Source of the DNA: Oscillospiraceae bacterium
GTDB lineage: Bacteria; Bacillota; Clostridia; Oscillospirales; Oscillospiraceae
DNA: 51,346 nucleotides
Reading direction: 5' to 3'
NCBI GenBank assembly: GCA_015067995.1
Contig: SVLJ01000018.1
Coordinates: 1-51,346, forward strand
A program made the translations under genes and the position numbers. This document shows positions 40,877-49,420 of the stretch, piece after piece (the first letter of the stretch is position 1; each line of letters opens with the position of its first letter). The notes under the pieces are model-generated. The model was given only the letters and a program-made list of their open reading frames with translations. It was not told the origin of the DNA and did no database searches.

Positions 40877-42361
40877 ATGCAGGCTATCGGATTTGACAAC
40901 CAGAAATATCTGGAGACCCAGTCAGGCCAGATCAGAAAACGCATTGCCCAATTCGGCGGCAAGCTGTATCTGGAGTTCGGCGGCAAGCTGTTTGACGATT
41001 ACCACGCCTCCCGGGTGCTGCCGGGCTTCGAGCCGGACAGCAAGATCCGGATGCTTCTGAAGATGAAGGAAGACGTGGAGATCGTGGTGGCCATCAACGC
41101 GGCGGATATCGAGAAGAACAAGATCCGCGGTGATCTGGGTATCTCCTACGACGAGGATGTGCTCCGCCTCATTGATATTTTCCGGGGCATGGGGCTGTTT
41201 GTGGGCAGTGTGGTGCTGACCCAGTATACGGGGCAGGCTGCGGCGGACAAGTTCTTCCAGCGTCTGCAGAATCTGGGTATCCGCTGCTATCGGCACTATC
41301 CCATTGCCGGCTATCCCTCCAATGTGCCGCACATCGTCAGTGATGACGGCCTTGGCAAGAACGACTATATCGAGACCGGCCACTCTCTGGTGGTGGTGAC
41401 GGCTCCCGGTCCCGGCAGCGGTAAGATGGCCACCTGCCTCAGCCAGCTCTACCACGACTACAAACGCGGCATCACCGCCGGTTACGCCAAATTTGAGACT
41501 TTCCCCATCTGGAATCTGCCCCTGAAGCATCCGGTGAATCTGGCCTATGAGGCTGCTACGGCGGATCTGGACGACGTGAATATGATCGACCCCTTCCATC
41601 TGGAAGCCTATGGCACCACCGCCGTCAACTATAACCGCGACGTGGAGATCTTCCCGGTGCTCAACGCTATTTTCCAGAAGATCCAGGGTGAGTCTCCCTA
41701 CCAGTCTCCCACGGACATGGGCGTCAACATGGTGGGAAATTGTATCGTGGACGACGAAGTGTGTCGTGCCGCATCCCGTATGGAGATCCTGCGCCGGTAT
41801 TACACAGCCTGTGTGGAGAAGGTGCAGGGCAGGGGTTCTGCCGAAACGGTGCAGAAGCTGGAGCTGCTGAAGCAGCAGGCCGGCGTCACGCCGGAGATCT
41901 GCCCCGCTGTATCCGCCGCGCTGCTGAAGGCGGAGACCACCGGCGCGCCTGCCGGCGCTATGATCCTGCCGGATGGCCGGGTGGTCACCGGCAAGACCTC
42001 CGACACGCTGGGCGCGGCTTCCGCGCTGCTGCTGAACGCCCTGAAAGCCGTGGGCGGCATCGGCGATCAGTTTGAGCTGATCTCCGCGCAGGTGCTGGAG
42101 CCGGTGTGCGAGCTCAAGACCCGGTATCTGGGTCACCGCAACCCCCGTCTGCATACCGACGAAGTGCTGATGGCGCTGACCATCTCCGCTCTCACCAACC
42201 CGCTGGCAGAGCTGGCACAGCAGCAACTGCCCAAGCTCCGCGGCTGTGAGGCGCACTTTACCGTCATTCTCAGCGAGGTGGACGCAAAGCTTCTCAAGAA
42301 GCTGGGCATCCACGTCAGCTGCCAGCCCAAGTACGAAACCAAGAAGCTGTACCATAAATAA
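40877..42361 (+). CDS. DUF1846 domain-containing protein
   Basis: A 494-residue cytoplasmic protein of the DUF1846 family. The N-terminus AIGFDNQKYLETQSGQIRKRI and LYLEFGGKLFDDYHASRVLPGF (residues about 2-55) are highly conserved in the family. Later come TAPGPGSGKMATCLSQLYHDY, which resembles a nucleotide-binding loop (about 175-195), and FPIWNLPLKHPVN. Structures of relatives exist, but no enzymatic activity is firmly established as far as I know. The ATG at 40877 has GGAGGGGG upstream. It is divergent from glnN and followed 21 bp later by an acyltransferase gene. Confidence 0.9.
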   Translation: MQAIGFDNQKYLETQSGQIRKRIAQFGGKLYLEFGGKLFDDYHASRVLPGFEPDSKIRMLLKMKEDVEIVVAINAADIEKNKIRGDLGISYDEDVLRLIDIFRGMGLFVGSVVLTQYTGQAAADKFFQRLQNLGIRCYRHYPIAGYPSNVPHIVSDDGLGKNDYIETGHSLVVVTAPGPGSGKMATCLSQLYHDYKRGITAGYAKFETFPIWNLPLKHPVNLAYEAATADLDDVNMIDPFHLEAYGTTAVNYNRDVEIFPVLNAIFQKIQGESPYQSPTDMGVNMVGNCIVDDEVCRAASRMEILRRYYTACVEKVQGRGSAETVQKLELLKQQAGVTPEICPAVSAALLKAETTGAPAGAMILPDGRVVTGKTSDTLGAASALLLNALKAVGGIGDQFELISAQVLEPVCELKTRYLGHRNPRLHTDEVLMALTISALTNPLAELAQQQLPKLRGCEAHFTVILSEVDAKLLKKLGIHVSCQPKYETKKLYHK

Positions 42362-42382
42362 CAGGAAAGGGGAGCGTGGAGT

Positions 42383-43399
42383 ATGGCCGGAAAGACCGAG
42401 GCACATCTGATCAGCCGGTACAGAAGCGAACTGATGGGCCTTGCCATGCTGTGGGTCATGCTGTTCCACTGCTTCTGGGTCAGCATTGACCAGCCCCTGC
42501 TGAAAGCCTTCAAGGAGATCGGCTTTTGCGGTGTGGACATTTTCATCGTCATGTCCGGTATGGGACAGTATATGTCTCTGACGAAAAACGGACGGCTGAA
42601 GGACTACTATTTCCGCCGCCTGCTCCGGATCCTTCCGGCCTATTGGCTGGTGGTGGGCGTGTATGGCCTTGTGCTGCGCCTGCTGCAGCGTACATCCCTG
42701 ACTATGGTGGCACTGAACCTCTCCACCCTGCAGTACTGGCTGGGGACGGAGGGCGGCTTCAACTGGTATGTACCGGCGCTGCTGGTGTTCTATCTGCTGG
42801 CACCCTTCTATGTGCGCCTGCTTCGCCGCTGCCGCAGCGGTATGCTGCTGACACTGTGCAGCTTCCCGGTGTCCTACGTTCTGTCGGACTGGGTACTGAG
42901 AAACGGACTGGGCCACCTGTCGGATTTCCTGTACCGGCTTCCCGCCTTTGCTGTTGGCTGCCTGCTGGGACGGTTCCTGACCGAGGAGCGCAACGATGAG
43001 GATCGGGCGCTGCTGTGGGGCGGCCTGGGGGCTTTTGGCCTGCTGCTGGCCTATATCCGCGTCAAGGGACTTTACTATATCTCCTACTGCTACATTGTGA
43101 CAGCGGTGATGGTGCCTCTGTGTGTGCTGCTGAGTCTTGTGCTGCGGCGGCTGCCTGCCCCGGTGTGCCGCTTTCTGCGGCTGATGGGCGTCTACAGTCT
43201 GGAGATTTACCTGATCAACGTCATCGTCACCGTGGAGGTGCAGGCGCTTTTGCCCTGGCTGGGTCTTGGCATGGGCTACGGCGTGTACTACCTTGTGGGC
43301 TTTCTCATCACCATTCCGCTGGCGCTGGCACTGCACCATGTGCTGGAGCTGGCAGTCAAACGGCTGGAGGGCTGGTGGAAAACCCGCAGCGCAGCATAA
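42383..43399 (+). CDS. Acyltransferase family 3 membrane protein
   Basis: A 338-residue integral membrane protein with about ten helices, of the acyltransferase-3 (OafA/NodX-like) family that moves acyl groups onto surface sugars or peptidoglycan. The first helix MGLAMLWVMLFHCFW contains the conserved histidine. It is followed by GFCGVDIFIVMSGM and the basic DYYFRRLLRILPAYW segment (about residues 70-95), both hallmarks. The acceptor is unknown. It starts 21 bp after the DUF1846 gene and is probably cotranscribed. A terminator follows. Confidence 0.88.
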   Translation: MAGKTEAHLISRYRSELMGLAMLWVMLFHCFWVSIDQPLLKAFKEIGFCGVDIFIVMSGMGQYMSLTKNGRLKDYYFRRLLRILPAYWLVVGVYGLVLRLLQRTSLTMVALNLSTLQYWLGTEGGFNWYVPALLVFYLLAPFYVRLLRRCRSGMLLTLCSFPVSYVLSDWVLRNGLGHLSDFLYRLPAFAVGCLLGRFLTEERNDEDRALLWGGLGAFGLLLAYIRVKGLYYISYCYIVTAVMVPLCVLLSLVLRRLPAPVCRFLRLMGVYSLEIYLINVIVTVEVQALLPWLGLGMGYGVYYLVGFLITIPLALALHHVLELAVKRLEGWWKTRSAA

Positions 43400-43405
43400 C
43401 GAAAG

Positions 43406-43437
43406 AACCCGCGGGATGCAAAGGCGTCCCGCGGGTT
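43406..43437. terminator. Terminator between acyltransferase gene and thrB
   Basis: Stem AACCCGCGGGA/TCCCGCGGGTT (43406-43416 with 43427-43437), extended by an inner GC pair, between convergent genes. Confidence 0.82.
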
Positions 43438-43449
43438 TACGATATTTTA

Positions 43450-44334
43450 TTATATGGTTTCACAGGTGACGCCCATCCGGTCCACGGGCAGCTCCCGTAC
43501 ACTCCAGCCGGGCAGATTCCGGGCGGCCGCTGCCTGCATGCGGGGCAGGAAATCGTCATCCGGCGCCACGCACAGGAGGGTGGGGCCTGCCCCGGAAATG
43601 CATACGCCGATGGCACCGCAATCCAGAGCCAGCTGTCGGGCAAAAACGCCGCGATGGATCAGGTCCCAGCGGTAAGGCTGGTGGATACGGTCGTCCATGG
43701 AGGTGCGCAGAAGATCCACCTCTCCGTTGCCCAGCGCGTGAAGAACCAGCGCGCCGCGGGAGATGTTGTAGATGGCGTCGGAACGCAGCACCTTCTCCGG
43801 CAGCACGGCGCGTGCCTTGGCGGTGGACAGCTCAAAATCCGGTACCAGACCGATGAAGCGCAGACGTCCGCTGATGGGGAAGGAAACGGTAACGGCCCGT
43901 TCACCCTCCATGGCAGAGGCGGTAAGGCCGCCGCACAGAGAGGGGGCGATGTTGTCAGGATGTCCCTCCACCGCGGTGCCTGCATCCAGCAGGTCGTCCC
44001 GGCTGAGTCCCAGATCGTAGACGGCGTTGGCGGCGGCTACGCCTGCCACGATCAGCGCTGCGGAGGAACCCAGACCGCGGCACACGGGGATCTCTGATGG
44101 GCCGAAGTGAATGTGGAGCCCCTGAGGCTTGACGTTGCAGCGCTCCAGCACGGTGCGGAAGCCGACCCATGCCAGATTTTCTTCGTTCCGGAAGGCTTCC
44201 GGACAGCCGGTGATACGCAGACCGTCACCGCCGGGGGTAAAGTCAATTTCGTTGTAGCACTGCCAGGCCAGGCCGAAGCAGTCAAAACCGGGGCCGAGAT
44301 TGGCGCTGCTCCCGGGTACACGAACACGGATCAT
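43450..44334 (-). CDS. thrB: Homoserine kinase
   Basis: A 294-residue GHMP-family kinase phosphorylating homoserine for threonine synthesis. The start VRVPGSSANLGPGFDCFGLA (residues 3-22), the ATP-binding PVCRGLGSSAALIVAG (about 83-98), VEGHPDNIAPSLCGG and the late CISGAGPTLL are all family hallmarks. Length is normal. The ATG at 44334 has AGGAGG upstream. It competes with MetA, encoded at 19.7 kb, for homoserine. No other threonine genes are adjacent. Confidence 0.95.
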   Translation of the reverse strand: MIRVRVPGSSANLGPGFDCFGLAWQCYNEIDFTPGGDGLRITGCPEAFRNEENLAWVGFRTVLERCNVKPQGLHIHFGPSEIPVCRGLGSSAALIVAGVAAANAVYDLGLSRDDLLDAGTAVEGHPDNIAPSLCGGLTASAMEGERAVTVSFPISGRLRFIGLVPDFELSTAKARAVLPEKVLRSDAIYNISRGALVLHALGNGEVDLLRTSMDDRIHQPYRWDLIHRGVFARQLALDCGAIGVCISGAGPTLLCVAPDDDFLPRMQAAAARNLPGWSVRELPVDRMGVTCETI

Positions 44335-44677
44335 AAGGGGCCTCCTATTTTTGGTTTGCTGTGGACACGTCCATCAGTAGGTCATATGGCTGTACCTTTT
44401 GCCGATTCCACGGCAAGAAGTCGATTTCGCTCTGGCTGTCCACGACATGAATACATTTGCTTCTCGCAGAAGAACAACTGTTGCGTGACAGTGTATGACG
44501 AAACGGAGTGAATGTCAAGAGGAAATTTCAACAAGAAGCGGAAAAATCCCGGGGAGCGTTCCGGCAAAAGTCCCGCTTGACATATCGGCGCTGCCGGTGT
44601 CATGATAATAAAATGGAGAATGCTGCGGTTTTGCCGGCGCGGCGCTCTGTTTTGCACAAGAGAAAGGAATCAACCCT
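44335..44677. other. 343-bp divergent intergenic region (thrB/tex)
   Basis: No coding sequence with a credible start and ribosome site was found. It contains a small perfect hairpin TTGCCG/CGGCAA (44399-44416) and a plausible tex promoter at 44577. No threonine leader peptide or T-box is visible in front of thrB. Confidence 0.6.
44577..44606 (+). promoter_or_regulatory. Possible tex promoter
   Basis: TTGACA (44577-44582) is followed 18 nt later by CATGAT (44601-44606), a 4-of-6 match to the -10 consensus, about 70 nt before the tex ATG. Confidence 0.45.
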
Positions 44678-46858
44678 ATGGAAGCAATCATTCAAATTCT
44701 TGCCAAAGAGCTGGATAAGCAGCCGGAACACATTGCCAACGTGGTGACACTGCTGGACGAGGGAAATACCATTCCCTTTATTGCCCGTTACCGCAAGGAG
44801 CTGCACGGCGCCATGGACGACACCGCTCTGCGTACGCTGGAGGAGCGTCTGGCCTACCTGCGGGGCCTGCAGGAGCGCCGGGAGACTGTCAAGGCTGCCA
44901 TCGAAGCGCAGGGCAAGCTGACGGAGGAACTGTCCGCCGCCATTGATGCCGCTGTGACGCTGGCGGAGGTGGAGGACCTTTACCGCCCCTATAAGCAGAA
45001 GCGCCGCACCCGCGCCACCGTGGCAAGGGAAAAGGGACTGGAGCCGCTGGCCCAGCTGCTGTTTGCTCAGGAGCGGGATTGTCCCGATCCCCGGACGGCT
45101 GCCGCCGATTACCTTGACCCTGAGAAGGGCGTGGAGACGGTGGAGGATGCGCTGGCCGGTGCATCGGACATCATTGCCGAGCAGATCAGCGACGATGCGG
45201 AGCTGCGCAAGCGCCTGCGTGTGCTGCTGGCAGATCATGCCGCGCTTCATAGTGAGGCGGCCACCGAGGAGGACAGCGTTTACCGTCTGTACTACGCCTT
45301 TGAGCAGCCGGTGCGGAAGCTTCAGGGGCATCAGGTGCTGGCAGTGAACCGCGGCGAGAAGGAAGAGCTTCTGAAGGTCAGTGTGGCGATGGACCGTGAG
45401 CTGGCGCTGCGAACCGTGCGCCGTGCCGTGGTGGTTCCCGGTTCCGCTGCCATGGAGTTTATCAAGGCTGCCGCCGAGGACGCCTATGACCGGCTGTTGT
45501 TCCCCTCGCTGGAGCGTGAGGTGCGCAGCACCCTGACGGAGAGCGCCAACGAGGGCGCCATCGGTCAGTTTGCCCTGAATCTCAAGCCGCTGCTGCTGCA
45601 GCCGCCGGTGAAGGGGAGAGTCACCATGGGTCTGGATCCCGGCTATCGCATGGGCTGTAAGGTGGCGGTGGTGGACGGCATAGGCCGTGTGCTGGATACC
45701 ACGGTGGTCTATCCCACCTACGGTGAAAAGCAGAAGCAGGAATGCATCGTCAAGCTTTCAGCCATGATCCGAAAGCACGGTGTGGAGCATATCGCCATCG
45801 GCAACGGCACTGCCTCCCGGGAAACGGAGCAGATGACGGTAGAGATGATCCGCAAGCTCCACGATGCCGGTGTTGCCGTCAGCTATATGATCGTCAGCGA
45901 GGCGGGCGCCTCCGTCTATTCCGCCTCCAAGCTGGCGGCGGAGGAATTCCCCCAGTTTGACGTAAACCTGCGCAGCGCGGTGTCCATTGCCCGCCGCCTG
46001 CAGGATCCTCTGGCAGAGCTGGTGAAGATCGAGCCCCGTGCCATCGGTGTGGGTCAGTATCAGCACGATATGCCACCCAAGCAGCTGGATGAGGCCCTTA
46101 CCGGCGTGGTGGAGGACTGCGTCAACGCCGTGGGTGTGGATGTGAATACCGCATCTCCCTCTCTGCTGGGGTACGTGGCCGGACTCAACGGCACCACTGC
46201 CAAAAACGTGGTGAAGTACCGCGAGGAAAACGGCCCCTTCACCACCCGTAAGCAGATTCTGAAGGTGCCCAAGCTGGGCCCCAAGGCATTCCAGCAGTGT
46301 GCCGGCTTCCTGCGGGTGCCGGACAGCAAGTCTGTGCTGGATAATACTGCTGTGCACCCTGAGTCCTATGAAGCGGCTGAGAAGCTGCTGGAATTGGCCG
46401 GCTATACGCTGAAGGATGTGGCCGCCGGTGAGATCGGCGAGCTGGCAAAGCGGGTGCAGACCATCGGCTGGGGCGCGGCGGCGGAGCAGTGCGGCGTGGG
46501 CGAGCCCACCCTGCGGGATATCGCCGCGGAGCTGGCCAAGCCCGGCCGCGATCCCCGTGACGAGCTGCCCAAGCCCATCCTCCGCACCGATGTGCTGGAG
46601 ATCAAGGACCTGAAACCCGGCATGGTGCTCACCGGAACGGTGCGCAACGTCATCGATTTCGGCGCCTTTGTGGATATCGGCGTCCATCAGGACGGTCTTG
46701 TGCACATCTCTCAGGTGGCGGATAAGTTCATCAAACACCCCTCTGAGGTGGTGGCTGTGGGCGATATCGTGAAGGTGGTCGTTCTGGAAGTGGATGAAAA
46801 GAAAAAACGCATCTCCCTGTCCATGAAGCAGGTGAAGAACGCGGAACAGCAGGGATAA
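44678..46858 (+). CDS. tex: Tex family RNA-binding transcriptional accessory protein
   Basis: A 726-residue protein related to eukaryotic Spt6, thought to act on transcription complexes or RNA. Domain order is normal: helical Tex N-terminal region (1-190, with NTIPFIARYRKELHGAMDD and VEDLYRPYKQKRRTRATVA); YqgF/RNase H-like domain (about 320-450, GLDPGYRMGCKVAVVD); helix-hairpin-helix pair (about 490-560, VDVNTASPSLLGYVAGL and GPKAFQQCAGFLRV); C-terminal S1 RNA-binding domain (about 640-715, GMVLTGTVRNVIDFGAFVDIG). Complete. An AAAGGAA site precedes the ATG. The M20 gene follows after 41 bp. Confidence 0.96.
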   Translation: MEAIIQILAKELDKQPEHIANVVTLLDEGNTIPFIARYRKELHGAMDDTALRTLEERLAYLRGLQERRETVKAAIEAQGKLTEELSAAIDAAVTLAEVEDLYRPYKQKRRTRATVAREKGLEPLAQLLFAQERDCPDPRTAAADYLDPEKGVETVEDALAGASDIIAEQISDDAELRKRLRVLLADHAALHSEAATEEDSVYRLYYAFEQPVRKLQGHQVLAVNRGEKEELLKVSVAMDRELALRTVRRAVVVPGSAAMEFIKAAAEDAYDRLLFPSLEREVRSTLTESANEGAIGQFALNLKPLLLQPPVKGRVTMGLDPGYRMGCKVAVVDGIGRVLDTTVVYPTYGEKQKQECIVKLSAMIRKHGVEHIAIGNGTASRETEQMTVEMIRKLHDAGVAVSYMIVSEAGASVYSASKLAAEEFPQFDVNLRSAVSIARRLQDPLAELVKIEPRAIGVGQYQHDMPPKQLDEALTGVVEDCVNAVGVDVNTASPSLLGYVAGLNGTTAKNVVKYREENGPFTTRKQILKVPKLGPKAFQQCAGFLRVPDSKSVLDNTAVHPESYEAAEKLLELAGYTLKDVAAGEIGELAKRVQTIGWGAAAEQCGVGEPTLRDIAAELAKPGRDPRDELPKPILRTDVLEIKDLKPGMVLTGTVRNVIDFGAFVDIGVHQDGLVHISQVADKFIKHPSEVVAVGDIVKVVVLEVDEKKKRISLSMKQVKNAEQQG

Positions 46859-46899
46859 GATTCGTCAACGTACGGATGACTGCGAGAAAGGAGCACAGT

Positions 46900-48087
46900 A
46901 TGGAGAAGATCAAGGCTCTTGTTGAGAAATATTACGAGAAGATCCGTGGAGATCGCCGGTATCTGCATGCCCATCCGGAATTGGCTTGCAACGAAGTGGA
47001 GTCCTCCGCCTATATCGCCCGCGCTCTGCGGGAGATGGGACTGGAGCCGCAGGAGAATGTGGGCGGCTATGGTGTGACGGCGCTGATCACCGGTACAAAA
47101 GGGACTGGCAAGTGCATCGGCCTCCGGGCGGATTTTGACGCCCTGCCCATCACCGAGAAGACGGGACTGGAATGCGCTTCCCGGAATCCCGGCGTGATGC
47201 ACGCCTGCGGACACGATATGCACGCGGCCATGCTGCTGGGCGCCGCATATGTACTGAACGAGATGAAGGATTCCTTTGCGGGCAGCGTGAAGCTGGTGTT
47301 CCAGCCTGCGGAGGAGAACGTGGTGCTCAGCGGCGCCCGGAGCATGATCGAGGCTGGCGTTCTGGAAAATCCCAAGGTGGACGCTATGGTGGCGCAGCAT
47401 GTCTGGCCCAGTGTGGAGGCTGGTAAGGTGGGCGTCCGGGACGGCGCCATGATGGCGGCCTCCGACCGGTTTTTCATTACGGTGAAGGGCTCTTCCACCC
47501 ACGGATCTGAGCCGCAGAACGGCATCGATGCCATTGTCATCGCCGGTCATGTGCTGTGCGCTCTGCAGACCATCGTGTCCCGGAATGTTGGGCCGCTGGA
47601 CAATGCGGTAGTGTCTGTGGGCAACATCCACGGCGGCGGCGCCTATAACGTCATTTGTGACGAGGTGAAGCTGGAGGGTACCTGCCGCAACCTGAATCCC
47701 GCCGTCCGGGACGCTATGCCGGAGCGGATCGAGCGGATCGTCCGGGGCGTGACGGACAGCATGGGCGGCGGCTACGAGTTCCGCTATGTCCGGGGTTACT
47801 CACCCACGGTGAACGACCACGATATGTTCTGTCTGGTGAAGGACGCCGTGGTGGAAGCCGGCGGACAGGATGCCCTCTGCATTCCGAATACCGCTGCACT
47901 GGGCGGTGAAGATTTCTCCTTCTACTGCGAGAAGGTGCCCGGCGTCATGTTCTGGCTGGGCTGCGGCCGTGCCGGCAAAAAGAAGGTGCCGCTGCACAAT
48001 GCGGAGTTTGATCCCGGCGAGGATGTCATCCCGCTGGGCGTGGAGGTCATGGTCACCTCCGCTCTGCGGTTTCTGGAAAACGAATAA
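46900..48087 (+). CDS. M20 family metallopeptidase/amidohydrolase
   Basis: A 395-residue zinc amidohydrolase of the IAA-amino-acid hydrolase/HipO-like group, which splits N-acyl amino acids or short peptides. The start region RRYLHAHPELACNEVE, RADFDALPI (76-84), the metal ligands Cys103 and His105 in HACGHDMH, and PAEEN with the catalytic Glu138/Glu139 region are intact. So is the late ALGGEDFSFY. A lid/dimerisation domain lies in the middle (about 180-295). Substrate is unknown. The frame is open from 46876, but the ATG at 46900 follows AAAGGAG. Likely cotranscribed with tex. Confidence 0.92.
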   Translation: MEKIKALVEKYYEKIRGDRRYLHAHPELACNEVESSAYIARALREMGLEPQENVGGYGVTALITGTKGTGKCIGLRADFDALPITEKTGLECASRNPGVMHACGHDMHAAMLLGAAYVLNEMKDSFAGSVKLVFQPAEENVVLSGARSMIEAGVLENPKVDAMVAQHVWPSVEAGKVGVRDGAMMAASDRFFITVKGSSTHGSEPQNGIDAIVIAGHVLCALQTIVSRNVGPLDNAVVSVGNIHGGGAYNVICDEVKLEGTCRNLNPAVRDAMPERIERIVRGVTDSMGGGYEFRYVRGYSPTVNDHDMFCLVKDAVVEAGGQDALCIPNTAALGGEDFSFYCEKVPGVMFWLGCGRAGKKKVPLHNAEFDPGEDVIPLGVEVMVTSALRFLENE

Positions 48088-48093
48088 TGTCCG

Positions 48094-48130
48094 GCGGAGG
48101 TCTGTTTCGGCAGGTCTCCGCTGCTTTTTT
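48094..48130 (+). terminator. Terminator of the tex-M20 unit
   Basis: GCGGAG/CTCCGC outer stem (48094-48099 with 48116-48121) with inner CTG/CAG pairing and a TTTTTT tail. Confidence 0.82.
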
Positions 48131-48161
48131 GCCCAAAAGCCGTGAATTCCGCAGCAAATCC

Positions 48162-48190
48162 TTTACAAAGAGCGCACGGTCGGCTATAAT
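48162..48190 (+). promoter_or_regulatory. Promoter of prfB
   Basis: TTTACA (48162-48167), 17 nt, consensus TATAAT (48185-48190), about 42 nt before the ATG. Confidence 0.8.
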
Positions 48191-48231
48191 ACTATGGCTA
48201 ATGCAATTCTTTCAATGACAAGGAGACGAAT

Positions 48232-49356
48232 ATGGCTCTGATTGAATACGACGAGTACAAAAAGAAGCTGCGTGACTTCGAGCCCGAGCTGGAGAAGCTG
48301 TCTGCCGCACTGGACATGGACGCCGCCAAGGCGGAAGTGGCCCGGCTGGAGGCGGAGTCCGCTCAGGACGGCTTCTGGAATGACCTGGCCCGTTCCCAGA
48401 AGGTGCAGCAGCGTCTCAAGCAGCTGCAGAACAAGGTGAACCGCCAGAACAAGCTCATCAGCGACTGGGAGGATCTCACCGTCCTGTGCGAGATGGGTCA
48501 GGAGGAGGACGATCCCGACCTGCTGGAGGAGCTGAAGGAAGGCTACGCCGCTCTGGTGGAGAAGGTGGAGGAGAGCCGTCTGGCTACGCTGCTGTCCGGC
48601 GAGTACGACGGACACAACGCCATTCTCACCTTCCATGCCGGTGCAGGCGGCACCGAGGCCCAGGACTGGACGGAGATGCTCTTCCGGATGTACACCCGCT
48701 GGGCAGAGCGTCACGACTTCAAGTGCACTACCCTGAACTACGAAGACGGCGACGAGGCCGGCATCAAGTCTGCCGCCATCGCCATTGAGGGTGAGAACGC
48801 CTACGGTCTGCTGAAGAGCGAGAACGGCGTCCATCGTTTGGTGCGCGTGTCTCCCTTTGACGCCCAGGCTCGCCGTCAGACCTCCTTCGCCGCGGTGGAG
48901 GTCATGCCCGAGATCGAGGATGACGATGAGGTGGAGATCCGCTCCGAGGATATCGAGATGCAGGCCTGCCGTTCCTCCGGCGCAGGCGGCCAGCACATCA
49001 ACAAGACATCTTCCGCCGTCCGTCTGACCCACCTGCCCACCGGCATCGTGGTCTTCTGCCAGACGGAGCGCAGCCAGTTCCAGAACCGCGACAACGCCAT
49101 GAAGATGCTCAAGGCCAAGCTGGTGGAGCTGCAGATGCAGCAGCACGCGGAGAAGATCTCCGACCTGAAGGGTGTTCAGATGAAGATCGAATGGGGCAGC
49201 CAGATCCGCTCCTACGTCTTCATGCCCTATCAGCTGGTGAAGGATACCCGCACCTCCTTCGAGACCGGCAACATCGACAATGTCATGGACGGCGATCTGG
49301 ACGGCTTCATCAATGCCTATCTGACCCAGCTGGCCACCGGCGAGCTGAAGAAGTAA
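48232..49356 (+). CDS. prfB: Peptide chain release factor 2
   Basis: A 374-residue release factor that recognises UGA and UAA stop codons. The tripeptide Ser207-Pro-Phe209 (VSPFDAQARRQTSF) is the RF2 stop-codon reader, and GGQ (252-254, SGAGGQHINKTSS) catalyses peptide release. Domain 1 helices, GAGGTEAQDW and the C-terminal IRSYVFMPYQLVKD are intact. Unlike most prfB genes, there is no in-frame UGA or CUU-UGA-C slippery site near codon 26 (that region reads ALDMDAAK). The full protein is made in one frame, so autoregulatory frameshifting is absent. AAGGAG precedes the ATG. Confidence 0.97.
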   Translation: MALIEYDEYKKKLRDFEPELEKLSAALDMDAAKAEVARLEAESAQDGFWNDLARSQKVQQRLKQLQNKVNRQNKLISDWEDLTVLCEMGQEEDDPDLLEELKEGYAALVEKVEESRLATLLSGEYDGHNAILTFHAGAGGTEAQDWTEMLFRMYTRWAERHDFKCTTLNYEDGDEAGIKSAAIAIEGENAYGLLKSENGVHRLVRVSPFDAQARRQTSFAAVEVMPEIEDDDEVEIRSEDIEMQACRSSGAGGQHINKTSSAVRLTHLPTGIVVFCQTERSQFQNRDNAMKMLKAKLVELQMQQHAEKISDLKGVQMKIEWGSQIRSYVFMPYQLVKDTRTSFETGNIDNVMDGDLDGFINAYLTQLATGELKK

Positions 49357-49365
49357 TTACAACGA

Positions 49366-49394
49366 TGACGCGCCTTGGGGCGCGTCACGTTTTT
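49366..49394 (+). terminator. Terminator of prfB
   Basis: A 9-bp stem TGACGCGCC/GGCGCGTCA (49366-49374 with 49379-49387) followed by CGTTTTT. Confidence 0.88.
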
Positions 49395-49420
49395 GCACAG
49401 AATACAGGAGGAATCCCCCG

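Noticed and set aside
44335..44677. Threonine attenuator leader in front of thrB
   Set aside because: No short frame with Thr/Ile codon runs and no terminator-antiterminator pair was seen.
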